Part shown: piece after piece, positions 34,900 to 49,331 of the stretch | Numbering within the stretch: position 1 is the first letter of the stretch | Layout of the letters: each line of letters starts with the position of its first letter | Position numbers and translations under genes: made by a program | Assembly (NCBI GenBank): GCA_050084985.1 | Contig: JBITNC010000001.1 | Location: forward strand, 103,602,001 to 103,666,000 | Reading direction: 5' to 3' | Source of the DNA: Nageia nagi | Lineage: Eukaryota; Pinophyta | Length of the DNA: 64,000 nt | Notes under the pieces: generated by a model | The model's database searches: none | Told to the model about the DNA's origin: nothing | The model's input: the letters and a program-made list of their open reading frames with translations, nothing else

Positions 34900-36800
34900 T
34901 GAACTTCATATGAAATTGAGATGGGGGGTGAATCAATGTGTCTAAAAACTAAATTCAAATTTTTAACTTTTGAAATCAAGATGATGCCAAATTGAAATCA
35001 AATAAGTACATCAAAAATAACACACAACATAAGATGTAATGAAGTTCATCAATTTGGCTACATCCTTGAACATGACTACTTAGAATCCAATCCAAATCCA
35101 ACCATGAAAATGTTATAATGTTTTACAGTACCCACTGTAAGGAATAGCATCAACAACCCTATCATTCTGTACCACCAATTGCAAGGAGCACTAATTCCTC
35201 TTTTCAAGCACCCACTTGATGAACTCAAATAAAGAAGATAAAGGATTGATTATAGTTCATACAAAATCTTGAATGATCTTGCTCAAAATATTGCTTTTTC
35301 TCACTCTTCTATTTTCTCACTTCATCTCCTTAATACTTCACACACACTCTCAATTATTTCTACACACACACTTCTCACACTTGTCTAGAAAAATATGAAA
35401 TGGATATGTAACATGTAGAATATTAATTTCTATCTTATCACATTGAAAAAATAAATCCCATTATTGATAAGATGCTTTGGACTCATTGCATATGCTACTC
35501 CATGAAGATGAGACTTAATACCATCCACACAAGTAAACTGACTACCAAACTGTGCATATTAAAAACCTTTTAAGCATTGACATGATTCTACATATCAAGA
35601 GAATAGTTTAGTTAATTTTTTAATTCGAAACATTTTCTTTTTATGGTTACTCCAAGAATGTATCATATATTCATTTCCTTCCTACACACCCAAAAAAATA
35701 CATAGCTCTCACTTCTTTTATTTTATTGGGCATTTCATCAAACAATACCCAATATTCCTTTTTGCTTGCCACTAAAATCCATTTGGATATTTTGTCAAAC
35801 ACATTGTAAGCTTGTCTAGTGTAAAACTTAATTAAATTTTCTCATACAAACACTAGATGTATTTCATCAAACAATTCATATGCCAAGGCTGGGAAAATAT
35901 GAAAAAAGAGCTTTGGAGGCATTTTTAGTGACCCATAACATCTTACTGGGTGTACAATTTAACACAAAATTTGTATCACATATTATCCATATAACCAAAT
36001 ATAGTTTTTCCAAATTTGAAGGTTTAAATCCTCATTATTTATGCATAGCACTTCTTGTAAAGTGGCCTTTAATGAAGATTTCATAGGCATTTTGTCACAC
36101 TTCACAAGCTTAGTTTTGTGCACATTTATGTTTCTTATACTTTGGGGTATTTTTAGAAAAAATTCAAAAATAAAATGTTGCTCATATCATTAAGTTATAT
36201 CTGTACAAAATTTCAAATTCTAATTTTGAAGACTTCGAGAGCTTGAAACAACCATCCAACTATTGCCATGATGGCCAAAAATCATGCTCAATACTGTGAA
36301 AAGTTATGAAGCTACATGTTGTAGCTTGCCCCGTTTTTGTCTCAATATTTTCATTGATTTGCAATTTGGACCACATATTTTTGGTATATAGTACTATAAC
36401 TAATTTAAATTTTAGCCACTGATTCATCATCATTTGGTTGCAATTTGACTTGCATGAAGCCAATTTCACCTAGATGTTTGATTGCTCCAAAATCCATAAG
36501 AGTGCATGAAATCGAACTGACATGGAATCTAACTATTTCAATGCTATACACAACTTTTTTATCACCCCAAAAATTTATCCAAACTATCTCTAGCTATCTG
36601 TCACCTTCCATTTATGTTTTGGCACCTTGACAATGTTTGGTACCTCATGATAACTTTTGGTCTCTTTGTTGTTTTTGCATTCAATAACTTTGTAAATCTT
36701 ATTGATGTCATTCTTTTGACATGTAAAACCATGGGAACCATATGCATATTGATATTATCATGTTGAAAATAATGACAATACCACTGCACTATACTCAATA
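34900..36800 (-). repeat. 5' LTR of the SIRE-like element
   Basis: 1901 bp; partner of 22490-24563. Its first dinucleotide reads TA instead of TG on the minus strand. An internal loss of about 170 bp relative to the 3' LTR explains the shorter length. Confidence 0.8.
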
Positions 36801-37851
36801 ATATATTTACATATAAAAAAGTAAAGAAGTTGATGAAATCATAAAATGGTTCTTATTTATCATCAAAGGTCACTTGCAAAACATATATTTTTTTGAATTA
36901 TTTCCAAGTTCTTATAATATTAAAAAGGAAATATTATCTATGCACAATTGATGTAAAATGCTTAATTTTTAAAGTAATAACTTGATTTGATACAACATAG
37001 ATGAAGTAATGTGATACCTCTAAGAAGACATGATGAAAATCCTTCATTCTTCTTTTCTTCCTCTTCAAATTTTTCATATGTTATGAAGAGGATTTTTCAT
37101 ACACCAATCCTACAAAGAGTGTCAATTCCTCTATTATCTTAAAATTTTATCTTCACATATGTAAGATTTTGGCTTATCTTAAAATTTTTGAAACATCATT
37201 TCTTTGTTTTGTCTTTGCATATGTAATATTTGGTTGATTAGAAATGAGATATTAAATTTTTTTAATTGGCAAGAAGATAAATTATGTTATATAAATTACA
37301 AAAAGATGTCAAATACATATGAAGTTAGTTTTGAATAGATATGAGAGTTTATAGAAAAGGAAAAGCCATTTGTAATTGAGAATAATAAAGTGAACAAATT
37401 TATAATGTGATGTTCATGTGAGTATATTTGATAAATACATTGATTTTTTTTTTGTTTTTATGTTGATTTACATTTCAGTTCCTTTGCATTTATGTATATA
37501 TTTGATTTGCATGTTGCATATAAAATTATACATTAATGATTACATAGTGATCGAATATAAATTTAAAAATGCAACTTAAGTTTCAATTAAATTATTAATA
37601 TGGTACATATTAGTTATAAATGAAGTATGGATAATATTGATTACATTAATAATAGTAGGAAGAATTACATTTGGAATACATCAAAACAACAATATTGAAC
37701 ATGATAAGTATAAGTACGAAAAGCAATATTGAATTATGTTTTTGTGTCATTATGTTGATTAAGAGTAATGGTATCATATATGAATACGTCTTGAAAAAAG
37801 GTAATTTTTTTGTTTGAAAAGTGTAAGCATATATCAAGTTATGTTAATGCA
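36801..37851. other. No recognised feature
   Basis: Very AT-rich sequence between the copia 5' LTR and the duplicated block with an AT microsatellite. No coding frame of note. Confidence 0.4.
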
Positions 37852-38235
<384 letters not shown>

Positions 38236-38311
38236 ATGATGAATAACATATGCACTGACTCTCATGTGTGGATATATTTAGAATGTCAAACCAAGATGTA
38301 TTTTTAGATAA

Positions 38312-39919
38312 GATAGTCCACAAACTCTTGAAATAGTTGTAAAAGTAAGAACTCATTGGTCAATATTACTGATATCAATTGTTACCCTTTCAAGTGTAAG
38401 GCCCTGTGATTTGTGTATTATTAAGGTCCAAGCCATTTTCAATGGGATTTATTATTATTGACCATGACTCAATGGACATATAGAAACATATATTAGAATA
38501 ATTTGATCCCAAAATGGTCCAATGTAATTTTAGAATTGAAAAACAATAAATAATGGAATTTGTGGTGCTTTTTCACTTTACTTGTAAATAATTGATTTTG
38601 CTTATCCAAGTGCACTATTGATAAGTCCTATTTCTACCCATAAATTTGAACACAACATAACCTCTTTGTCAATGCAAAAGAGTAGCTTTGATTGAATTTG
38701 CTCTTTATATGGATTTTGAAAATGTTAGACCCTATTATTGCTTTGTAATGGACATGACTCTATATTTTTGTAAAGATAACAACATATGTTTGTTATGTAG
38801 TGAAAACATTTCATTTTTTTAATAAAGATACATGGTTAGAGTTTGTATGTGACATTAGATTTTGCCAATCTTAAAATATATGCTCTACATTCCACAAATT
38901 TGATAAAAGGTCATAAAACTAAATTCGAAGCTACACCATAGTTTCTCTCCATAAGAAGTTGATGCATACATTAGGATACATATTTCATTAGTGATAGTTG
39001 TGCTAAGTAACCAAAGAGGATGATAGATCATCCATAAAATAGTATGTGATTATTTGCAAGGAAGGCTTGCAATCTTCAATTGATTTGTTGCATCATTTTT
39101 AGACCAATGAAACTCATTTCATTTATAATAATGTATCACATGAAGTATATATTTTCTTGAAATTTCTTAAGTGATTGCCCCTATAGGGTGGTCATTTCTT
39201 TGATGGGTATTTGAAGTGCAAAATGAATTATTGAAGTTGTTATGTTCAATGGTGCAATACCTATTGATGTAAGAAGTAGAAATGGTGAATGGCCATCTAG
39301 AGTTGATGTTTGGAGCATAGATTTGATGGTTATTATTAGGTTTAATTTTCTTCTTCTTATAGTTCCTTGAATAATCATTTTTAGACTTTCTTTACAAGCA
39401 TTAGAAAATAGATGTGAATGTATTATATCAAAGGCTTTTTTCTATTCAAGAGATATGCTATGATAAGAATTCTGAATGGGACTAGGTGGTAGTTGAAATA
39501 TTTATCGATTATACTCTATGAAAGTGGATGTCATAATTTATTGATATGGATTGAAATGAGCAATTTTGCATTTGGGGTTAATTTTCATATCATGTTGGCC
39601 AAGCATGTATAGCTTAGTTATCTGTAAAGGATTCCTTAGATGTATAGATGATAAGGCTTGCCATTCACTTTAGATGTTGTATTGGAAGTTGATATTTTCA
39701 TCAGAGGATGTGCTTTCTTTAGGTTATCTTATTTCTTTCACTATTATTTTATGTACATGCCATGCATTATAGCTATTTTTGAATACCTCCCATTATTCCA
39801 CAACCTAATCTGTTATTTTTGCAATCTCATTTTGAATGCTACAAAAAGGTTGATATAATAGTAGTTTTTTTCAACAATATTTTGGAAAGGAAATATCATC
39901 TTTTGCATGAATGCGTGTG
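38312..39919 (-). pseudogene. Helitron Rep-helicase, helicase domain (piece 3 of 3)
   Basis: Pif1-family helicase of a Helitron, minus strand. In order from 39540 downward: KKAFDIIHSHLFSNA, LKMIIQGT with a degenerate Walker A, APLNITTSIIHFALQIPIK, YIIINEMSFIGLKMM (39103-39130, Walker B region), VMLCSNLWVEIGLINSALG (about 38640-38690), and MAWTLIIHKSQGLTLERVTI then TFTTISRV (38312-38440). The helicase would unwind DNA during rolling-circle transposition. Frames change and stops occur, so it is dead. It is cut at 39919 by the LARD; the preceding part resumes at 56577. Confidence 0.85.
39915..39919. repeat. LARD target-site duplication, left (GTGTG)
   Basis: GTGTG before the left LTR; TTGTG follows the right LTR at 56572-56576, a 4 of 5 match. 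Confidence 0.65.
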
Positions 39920-40000
39920 TGTAATGACCCCATTCACCCTCACATTTGAATTTATTATGGTTCAAATATTGTTAAAGAATTTGAATGTAAAATAACACTT

Positions 40001-40079
<79 letters not shown>

Positions 40080-43000
40080 ACCATGTTTAAGACAAATTGG
40101 TGTTGGCTTCGAGATATTGTGTGAGATAGGTAACAAGTTGATCTAGCAAATGAACTAGGATGGAAATCCGAGGGAATCAAGATGAGTGGTTATAGGAACA
40201 AAATAGTAAGAGTGAGAAAATGAATGGTATTGAATTACTAATAGACTCATAAGGGCCCCTTGTAAATCATATAAATGCACATTAAAAATGTTTTCAATAA
40301 TACCTCTATTTGCAGGTGTGTATGTGTACTAATAAATTTATCTTGCAGGATAAAGGGATTGCTATAGGTAAAGATGTGTTCTAAAATGTTGATGTGCATT
40401 TTCAAAAGTTTATTGATTACCTACATAGAATATTCCATTATTGAAATTCAAATTTTAACCAAGTATACTAGTGAAAATTAGTAAAACTAAGCTTAGGAGT
40501 AAGAAAGATCATCTGTATTTTGTTAATAATTACAAAGTTACTTTGGCACCTTTCAAAAATAATTGAATCCTCTTCCCAATACTAATTGTTATTTTGTGGA
40601 AGGTGCAAATGATTTGATACAAAGTTTTATTTCCTTGTGAATTGTGTGCAATCATTTTTGGAATATATAGGGTAGATGTTCCCAAAACCCTTATAAAAAG
40701 AATAAAAATCTCCATCATATGGATGAATTTGATAGTATGGAAAAATAGTACTTTCCTTAGAAGTATTAGCCCCATTTTGATTATAAATATTGAGAAACCC
40801 TCAAGAATATCATTCATTTTTTCACTAGGTTCTCTCTTTCCAAGAACTGTGGTCTAGATTCTTGTGGAGAAAAGAATCCCCTCTTCTTAAGCCTAAGTGC
40901 TCTCTCTTTGCATTTTAGATATTTGGGAAAAAATGCTCAGTTATGTTGTGAGTGCATTTGAATTTATTATAGTTTGTTTGATGGAGGATAGGTTGATTTA
41001 ATTATTTATGAAAATATTACTAGTGAAGTGCTTTGGGAAGATACTTCTTTGTAATTATGTGATATTCTTACATGTGAAGTTTTGTACAAAATGCTTACAT
41101 ACGTTGTGAGTTTATTTACATATATTATAGTTTGTTTGAAGGAAGATAGTTTCATTTAAAAATTTATGACAATATTACTATTAAAGTAATTTGAGAAGAG
41201 ACCTCTTGGAGTTATTGATATTCTTCCATGTTAAAAAAGGGGCAAAATCCTTATTTTAATTTTATTTGCTTGGATGGCATAAAAAGTCATGATGAGTGCA
41301 TATATGACTTACTATTAAAAAAAAAAAAGGTTAAAGTGACTAGGCAAATCGTAAAGAATCACGAAAAAATTATAATAATCCAAAAACTTGAATTTCATTT
41401 GCAATCTAATAAAATGAAAGCATTTTTAGGAGGGAGTGAGTGGTCAGAGGTGTATGGATGGCAAAATCATTACATACATCCCTAACAAGAAAGCTCAATC
41501 ACTCCCATTCATACTCTTTCCTCCCTCGTATCAAGAAAGATTTTATATTAGTTTCTTGAAGGCCGTGGGAGAGAATTTCATTTGATTGAAGGCGGTACAA
41601 TATCTTCTTCTTATTTAAGGATATATTGAAATAAGCTCTCCGCTATATGTTTTACTTTGGAAATTTATTTTTAGATCCCATTAAGTGTGTCCATTGGTCC
41701 TCCTACACCGAGATTTTGTTCAATAAGGTAATGGTTTCTTTTTGCAACTCACAGTATTATCTTGGTGTACTACCTAATTATTTTACACTATAATGAAGTA
41801 TTTCGAATTATATCTGATAGGCATTTAAAAATATGATATTCTATACATAATAGGCATCTTGTTTTTTTATACTCATACGAAGAAGACTACGCTCTTCAAA
41901 CAATGCTCGATGAGATATGCACTCTCCACTTTGATCATACCGCACGGTCATAAGATTCCATAATAAAGAGGCATTTTGTCCAATTACCATAGGCAACTAA
42001 AACATATCACTTCCCTGCGAATATAGAAAATCCTGAGAAGGATAATGTACCAAACTACTCTCAGTATCTTCAATGCATCTTTTGAAGAGTAAAACCATGG
42101 CCCAAACAATCCATACGCTTGTTCTTTGATGAAATATTTAGACCAAGTTTCGATAAATTGTGAGATTATTTAGATCTATGAAAATGTAGTCATTCTGTCT
42201 ATTCTCTCAATGCCTCCTTTTCTGCGCTCGATGTGACCATAAGAAGGAAGGGCTATATCAATATATATAAACCAGGAAAGTTGTTATCATTCATTTCCAT
42301 CGTTTATCTCCAAATGATCTCTTTCAGGGAGAAGAGTAGTCAAGAGAAAATGACATAGATCTGCCTTTTCTTCCTATCTACAAGACCATCAGGGTGTTTT
42401 CGGATCATCTATTCTATCTCTGTCTTTCTAAAAATTGTGTAGCTCTTTTGGACCTGAGATCAGTAAAGGGTACATTGTTTTACTCTGTACTCAGTTTAGG
42501 AAGATCCTTGCACCATTAGAAGACATTCTTGCATTCATGTTTTACTAGTCTTTACTTTTTCCATTCCCTCTCAATGTAGCTAGCTTCTGAGAAACGTACG
42601 ATCCCTATAGAATATAGGATTATTGAATGAATAATATCTTGACTCATGAATCTTAAATTTACCTGCTGATGGGACACTTTGTCATACAATACAAAGCTAT
42701 ACTAAAATATTCTATTTTTACGAGTCATGCATACATTTGGGTATATCAATGGAAGTAATTTTTCGAACACTCAGTAGAGCTAAGCCTATAAAGTATTTAG
42801 TTGGATTGTAATCTATTATTATACACTACTTATTTACTATAATGAGATTGAAATACATTAATAATATGAATCATTTAAGGATTATATTTATATATATATA
42901 TATAATTTGAAAATAATTGTAAAAGTAGAGGATGCAAGAAAGATAGTAACTATAGGAAATACTTTTATAGAGTTAATTGGATTTATTAAAGAACATAAAG

Positions 43001-44770
43001 GATCTATAAATATTGTAATCTTTGAAATGCTTTTACAATAAAATTAACGAAAATATATAAAAGTTATCAAGTTAATGAGATTGGATGCATGAAGCATGGT
43101 ATATATTGGAAATACCATGAAAAATGTTAATCAATATATTTAGATTTAACACTACTTGGTTTAGGAAAATGATCCCACAATTTAATTTGTAGGAATGGAA
43201 TATGGTATTTCTTGAAATTGTTATTGCTTAAAGTTCTTCATGAATGATAGACCTTTATTTGACTCTTGATTGAATGTTTCCTTTAGGATCATCATACTCT
43301 ATGGTCGAGGAAGGGAGGTGGCTTCAACAAGGAGCAAAAACCTCTTGAGACCATAAAATCTAAGTAAATAGTATCAAATGGATGAATTAAGATATTACAT
43401 ACAATACATTAGGTCCAAAAGAGATGAGCTATCCTGATCCTCATATGTTCACGACTCATTCTTAGTACTTACGATCACTCATTCTTTGAACCTTGTAAAG
43501 TCTACAAAAAGAGGATAGCACAAGAGATTATGAAGACCCCTCCTTACCATGGAGCTTATTAAATGAAGATTTATACAAATGATGTATTTGTACTTATGAT
43601 GTATCATGGAATTGCAATGTAATCAAGTATCATAGAAAATAGTAAGAGGATAAGTTTACATCTCCTAAGAAGTTATGATCATAGAGTATTTTGAAATATA
43701 GTGATATACCATGACCTTACATAACATGTATATATGATGTAAAACATGTAATAAGTTGTAAACATAAATGTTATAGAAAGAATTCGCTAGATCTTTGACA
43801 TGGTAGACCATGAATAATCACTATGTATATTTAGTTTCACTCTTGAAATGTGTTTTTAACTTACCTTTAGGAAGAAAAGAATGGTCAACAATATAACCAT
43901 TTCTTTCTTCAAATAAAGGATTCATTTATGTAGATGGGTTTCAATGTTTAGTAGAATATGGAACTAATGTATTGTGATTATAAAACTAACCTACTAATTA
44001 ATAAGAATCTAAAGTAACATTTTGGAGGGGTAAAACTAGGATATGCTAAACCTATCTCTCTCTTGTGTTAGGGATTTACATAATGATGCAAGGATTTCAA
44101 TGTATCTATTGATCAATGTAGCACTAAAAAAAGTAATATTAATCTCACAATAATATCTTTGAATGCATTCATGATTTAGAAAATGATTCCTCTCAAATGA
44201 TAAGGTATAAAATAATCATGATCTTAATATGTTTATTGATGGACTTATCATTAAATAAATGGATAAGTCTAAATGATGTGAATTAACCCTAAAATATGGT
44301 TTGTAGAATTTTTAGAAAATAAGTGATCCAAGTTTTGAACTAAGTTTCCAACAGGGGAAGTGATCTTCACACTACCTAATGAAAGTTAGGATTCAAAATA
44401 AGCAAGATAGAAAAAATATTAGATTGAGAATCCACCCTAATGTCAAAGCTACCCATTAGGTTATATTGAAAGGTTTCCTTAAAGATCAAGCTTATGCCAC
44501 TATAATAGTAAAACCTTAGTTGAACAAAACTAGAGCATGATCATCATGGGTAACCACTCATAAGTGAGATAGGCTTGCATGGTGAATGTGCCCTAATACT
44601 TACCTTAGGAAGAGGATATCTAGTTAAAGTATAGAAAGCATCATCATATGATCCATGTGGGACAAAAGATTTATGAGTAATAATCTACCCATAATGATTA
44701 TTTAAAAAAAATGGTTCTAAAATTTTAGGACTTAGGTAGGTTGCATTACATTAAGGTAAGTTGCATTACA
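39920..44770 (+). repeat. 5' LTR of the LARD (4851 bp)
   Basis: Starts TGTAATGACCCCATTC and ends TTGCATTACA next to the primer site. It has an extra 20-bp duplication at the very end and an AT microsatellite at 40003-40080. No coding frame above 95 codons. Confidence 0.87.
40003..40080. repeat. AT microsatellite in the LARD 5' LTR
   Basis: (AT)n about 90 bp inside the LTR; the homologous site in the other LTR (49192-49331) is also an expanded AT run plus an AC run. Confidence 0.95.
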
Positions 44771-44786
44771 TTGGTATTAGAGTGAG
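44771..44786 (+). promoter_or_regulatory. LARD primer binding site, tRNA-iMet type
   Basis: TTGGTATTAGAGTGAG immediately after the LTR; it differs from TTGGTATCAGAGCGAG by two C to T changes. Confidence 0.78.
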
Positions 44787-47700
44787 TTTTGGTCAAGAAC
44801 TAGGGTAAAGTAATAAGTAACAAGTGATCCTAACTTATTTTTTATCTTATAGGAAATTTAAAGACACATTGAGATGGGATGGTATTGGACTTGACTACCT
44901 ATAGAGTCATATATCCTATCCAACATTGATGATACACTTTCATTCTATGGATTATGAAATATGAAAGCAAATGACACTTTGAGGTTAGAAACAGAAATAA
45001 CTGAAATACAATAGATTCGATCTCAAGAATTATCTAAATGAATAAGGGAAAGAAATATTTGCCTTACAAAGTAAATCAATAATCAAATTGCTAGAAGAAA
45101 TGAGTACCTAACTAAAATAGAATGAAACTCAAGGCCCATAGTTGTGAGGAATAGGTTTATCAAGGAAATTATCTTTAAAGAGGACATTATACGTGAAACA
45201 AGATCTCTCCATGATGACTCCAATGGAGAAAGTATGCTTGAATATGATGTAAATTTCAAAAGTGTCATCCTTCTACCTAAAGAACAAAATCTTATTCAGA
45301 TTACACCTCCTCTGAGGATTAGGCTAAACCATGAAATGAACTTATGGATAGTAACCGAGAGGCTAAATGCCATGGAGGCTAATGTACACATGAAATAATT
45401 ATGTTTTATAGAAGGTATAGAGTACATAATGAGCTAAGACATTAGAAAAAGCTTCATCATGCTATGTAATGAAGACTATTTTTAATAAAAATGTTTTTTA
45501 CCTAGTTTGCATATGATAATATGTTGCATCTTAAGTTGATTATTTTATTACAATATGACAGGAAAGAAAAGAACATAAAAAGGAAAGAAATTTCAAAGGA
45601 AGCTAACAAAATCAAACTTTGATGAGAATATAGAAATAAAAAATGACACTACACTACAAACCTATTTGAAAACACAAAAAAAGGAGAAGAAAAGAAGAAA
45701 CCATAGGAAGAAATCATTCAAGTTAAGGAGACCAATGAGAAAATCATCAAGCCATGTGCAAAGAAATATTTTTCCCTTTTCTATGGTTAGAATGTTCCTA
45801 GCCTTACACTTGAGGTGATTGAGTACCTTTAGGAAAAGAGTCATTAAATTTCATTATCCAACAAGAAGCATGAAAAGATGGTCAATGAAGAAGATCTTAT
45901 TAGTAAGTGATAATGAAAGGAATCCCTTTATGTACTAAATAAAACCAAATCCTTACTTAGTGTATTACTCATTCTAGAATGTACTAGTTCTATGTTATCA
46001 AAATCTTATGAGAAATAGAAGTTTCTTCTTTTCTCTTATTAATTGCATGAAAAAGTGTATAGATTAAAAAAGATTAGGAATTCATTATAATCTATAAATA
46101 AACCCTATGGATAGCTACCTTAGTTAGATAAATCTAAATTGATTTAGTAAAATCTCTTAGTGGATAATCCAAAATCAAAGGATTCCAAATCTTGATTTGA
46201 GGTACTATATGTGAGAGAATCAAGAATATAGGTTATCATGCTCAAAGAAAAAGTTCAAGAATGGTAGAATGATGAGAATAGATGGGAAAGAGTCCAATTT
46301 TCTCATCACCTAAAAATCATGAAAGAATAGGTAATCTCTAATGGAATACTTTGTTGCCAAATCATCCATAAGAAAATAAGAGGTCCCAAACATTCCATGG
46401 CAAGGTTAAGGAAGGAACTATGTGAGCCACAAGTTGTACCAACAATGGATTATAGAGAACATATAGAAATACCTTCCAAGTGAGACTAAGATATGAAAAT
46501 AATTGAATATAAAAGCACAAATGCTCCTCAATTTTGAGTTGAGTAATCACACAACAACTAAAATTGTTCAAATGATATAGAGTAATGATGGCCAAATCTT
46601 GATGCAAAAGGAAGTCCATCACCTCTAAAGAACATTGCAACAAGAAGTCATGAACCCCATGATGAATAATATTTTCTTGTATCCCACCCAGGAGAGTGGT
46701 CAGATGCATTATAAGATAATTTATTCTATGATCCACCATGATTCATTAGTAAACCACATCAGTAGATTTGAAAATCCCACCTATATATCTAACATCTACT
46801 CAAAAAAGGATATCTAATAATTGCTAGTGGTGTACAAAGAGGAAACTTACACTAAAATATCCATCGAGATGTTATGGATGAAGAGTAGTCACACCCTCAA
46901 AAGGGCATATAATGATGTACTAAGAACATTATTGAATAATAATATGGTTTAAAAAAGCACAACATGATCTTATAATTTAATTTTACATGTATAATGTCAC
47001 TTACCAACCAAAAAGTTAAAACTTCTTAAAATGCTTTACTTATGAAAATACAAGGTCAAAAACTAGTAAGCATAATGGAATGATGTAGGGCCTTGTAGAA
47101 AATGTATAATTACAATAATAGTTGAAGAATGTTGAAGAACAAATAGGGCATCTTCAAAGGGTGATAGAGGAATTTGAAATAATTTGGAATTCTATCTCTT
47201 TAGAGAGAAATAAATTAATGATCTAACTTATCGACCAGGAGCAGAAGTTGATTAAACAAATCCAAGGTGTGCAATAATAAGCATTCACACACCTTAGTAC
47301 CTCTTTATAAGAGATAAAAAAATGGAGAATGTTGGCTCAAAGGCATGAACAATTATTGCTTCAATGTGGTATTTGAATCTCTCGGGTATCATTGAAGGTA
47401 CTTGATGACAAGGGTGATAGGGAAGATGTACCTTCAATGGAGATTCAAATGGGATGAAGTCTCCATTTTATTGAACTATCAATTTATTTAAATAAGTGAC
47501 TAATTACTATGACTACTAAAAATGAATGTTTAGTTTCTATTTGTACTTTTAAATATGTGAAAATTAGAATAGTCATAAAAAGATAATGATTATTTACTTA
47601 CCTTTTTGGATTGATTTGTAAATATTTAGTGAGAAAGATGAAACTAGATGTATAATGAACCCTATATAAACACACATGAAAAATAACCTTATTAATATGT

Positions 47701-49087
47701 GGTAGCAAGAAATTTTTGTAAGAAAGATGTCATTTGACATTAAAAATGAATTTCTACACCAACAATTGGCTATTGAAGAGGAATGAAGAGAATCTCTTTA
47801 GATTCATAGAGATACTTTGAATAAAAAAAATATCATATTAATGATTGAGCAATGTCATTTGGCAATAGAAAATGAGAAATCTCTTATTCCAGAATAAGAA
47901 CTTCAGGAACAAGTTTAATCCATTAAAGAGAAAGTGTTGATGAGTATTACTACTTCTATTTGAGAAATTAAGTTTTTGAAGAAGGAAACTTGAGGATAAG
48001 AAAAACTTCTAACTCAGTTTAGGATAAGCTTATCCCAAAATATGATGAAATACTCTAATGGAGGAAGTTTAGGTAATGTCAGACTTTTGATGCTAAGCAC
48101 ATATAGGGATGTATTCCTTAATGATGAATATATTTTTATTATTTTAAAGTAATAATAATGATGTGATTTGCATTTATTGTTAATATTATTTTGAAAACAT
48201 TACTTTGTGCTACTAATGATGATACTTGACTTGAACCTAAAGAAATAAGACAAAAGAATATGAATCAACATAATTGATCCAAATTTTGTACCTCTTAGAT
48301 ATGAAAAATATAAGGACCTAATGGTAATATGGTGTAAATCTGATATAAATAAAGGTGAGATAACATATATGTTTCAATTAAGTAGATGAGGATCTATTGA
48401 AAATGATGATTTTATGATCAAAATTAGAAGTAAAACACAATGATGAAAATTTGTTACTTCTTAAAGATATTTGGGTTCCCAAGATATGGGCATGGGAGCT
48501 TGGAACATTGGGGATACTAACTGATAGATATGGGTAGGTTAGTTATCTTACCTCAAGGTAAAGAGGTACTAACTAAGAAAAATGCAATATATCATATGAG
48601 GATATAAGTTACAATCATTTCTTCATCATTTATTAATGTTTGAAAATGATGATTATTCCAAGGGAAATGCACTTTATCCATAATTTAGCAAAAGATATGT
48701 CATATGTGTATGACCTTTTTTTGGATTAGCATCATCTTGGGTGATATGGAACCCAAGATGAAAGAAAAACCTAATGCTATGATTAAATAGGCTACTACAG
48801 TTGATTGGTTAGCAGATAGCAATGGTGGGATCACATTAATGCATCTGACCTAATCCAAAGATAGTTATGGAAGCAAACTCTAGAAATGAAGGGGTTGATC
48901 AATTTAGGTAGTTGATCAACTTAACCCACTTGAGGGTCAAATTGCCATTGACATAGACTCAAGTTGGATCATCTTAATGTCCCTTGAAAATGTCAAATAT
49001 GGTGTAAGAGTTTGAGGCACCATGGTGTGTGCTCTCAAGAAAAGAATAAATGAAGAAGAAAGAAACACAAAGCACACTATTATTCCC
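44787..49087 (+). other. Non-coding interior of the LARD
   Basis: 4.3 kb without RT, integrase or RNase H motifs. A frame of 84 codons at 45144-45398 (MRNRFIKEIIFKEDI...) has no recognised domain. Around 47700-48030 a frame with several stops has helix-like composition (NEFLHQQLAIEEE, IENEKSLIPE, SIKEKVLMSI), perhaps the relic of a coiled-coil gag-like protein. Otherwise nothing seen. Confidence 0.6.
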
Positions 49088-49099
49088 AAGGGAGTAGTA
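49088..49099 (+). promoter_or_regulatory. LARD polypurine tract
   Basis: AAGGGAGTAGTA just before the right LTR, a slightly degraded purine tract. Confidence 0.6.
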
Positions 49100-49185
49100 T
49101 TTAATGATCCTATTGCACCCTCATATTTGAATTTATTATGGTTTGAATGTTATCAAAGAGTTTGAATGTAAGGTAATACTTTGAT

Positions 49186-49331
<146 letters not shown>

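Larger units (their letters stand above)
22490..36800 (-). mobile_element. SIRE-like Ty1/copia retrotransposon, minus strand
   Basis: Two long homologous LTRs (22490-24563 and 34900-36800) flank a coding interior read right to left: gag with coiled coil and zinc knuckles, protease, integrase, RT, RNase H. Integrase before RT makes it copia. LTRs of about 2 kb, the coiled-coil gag and several GGGGGAG tracts before the 3' LTR are features I associate with the SIRE/Maximus lineage. The RNase H is split by a solo LTR (about 24987-29657). LTRs are clearly diverged and one has lost about 170 bp, so the element is old. No convincing target duplication was found. Confidence 0.85.

Noticed and set aside
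22490-36800. Target-site duplication of the SIRE-like element
   Set aside because: TATGT before 22490 and ATATA after 36800 do not match; in such AT-rich flanks a partial match would mean little.
41228-41485. 85-codon frame in the LARD LTR
   Set aside because: Not preserved in the homologous stretch of the other LTR (near 50560-50750); no domain.
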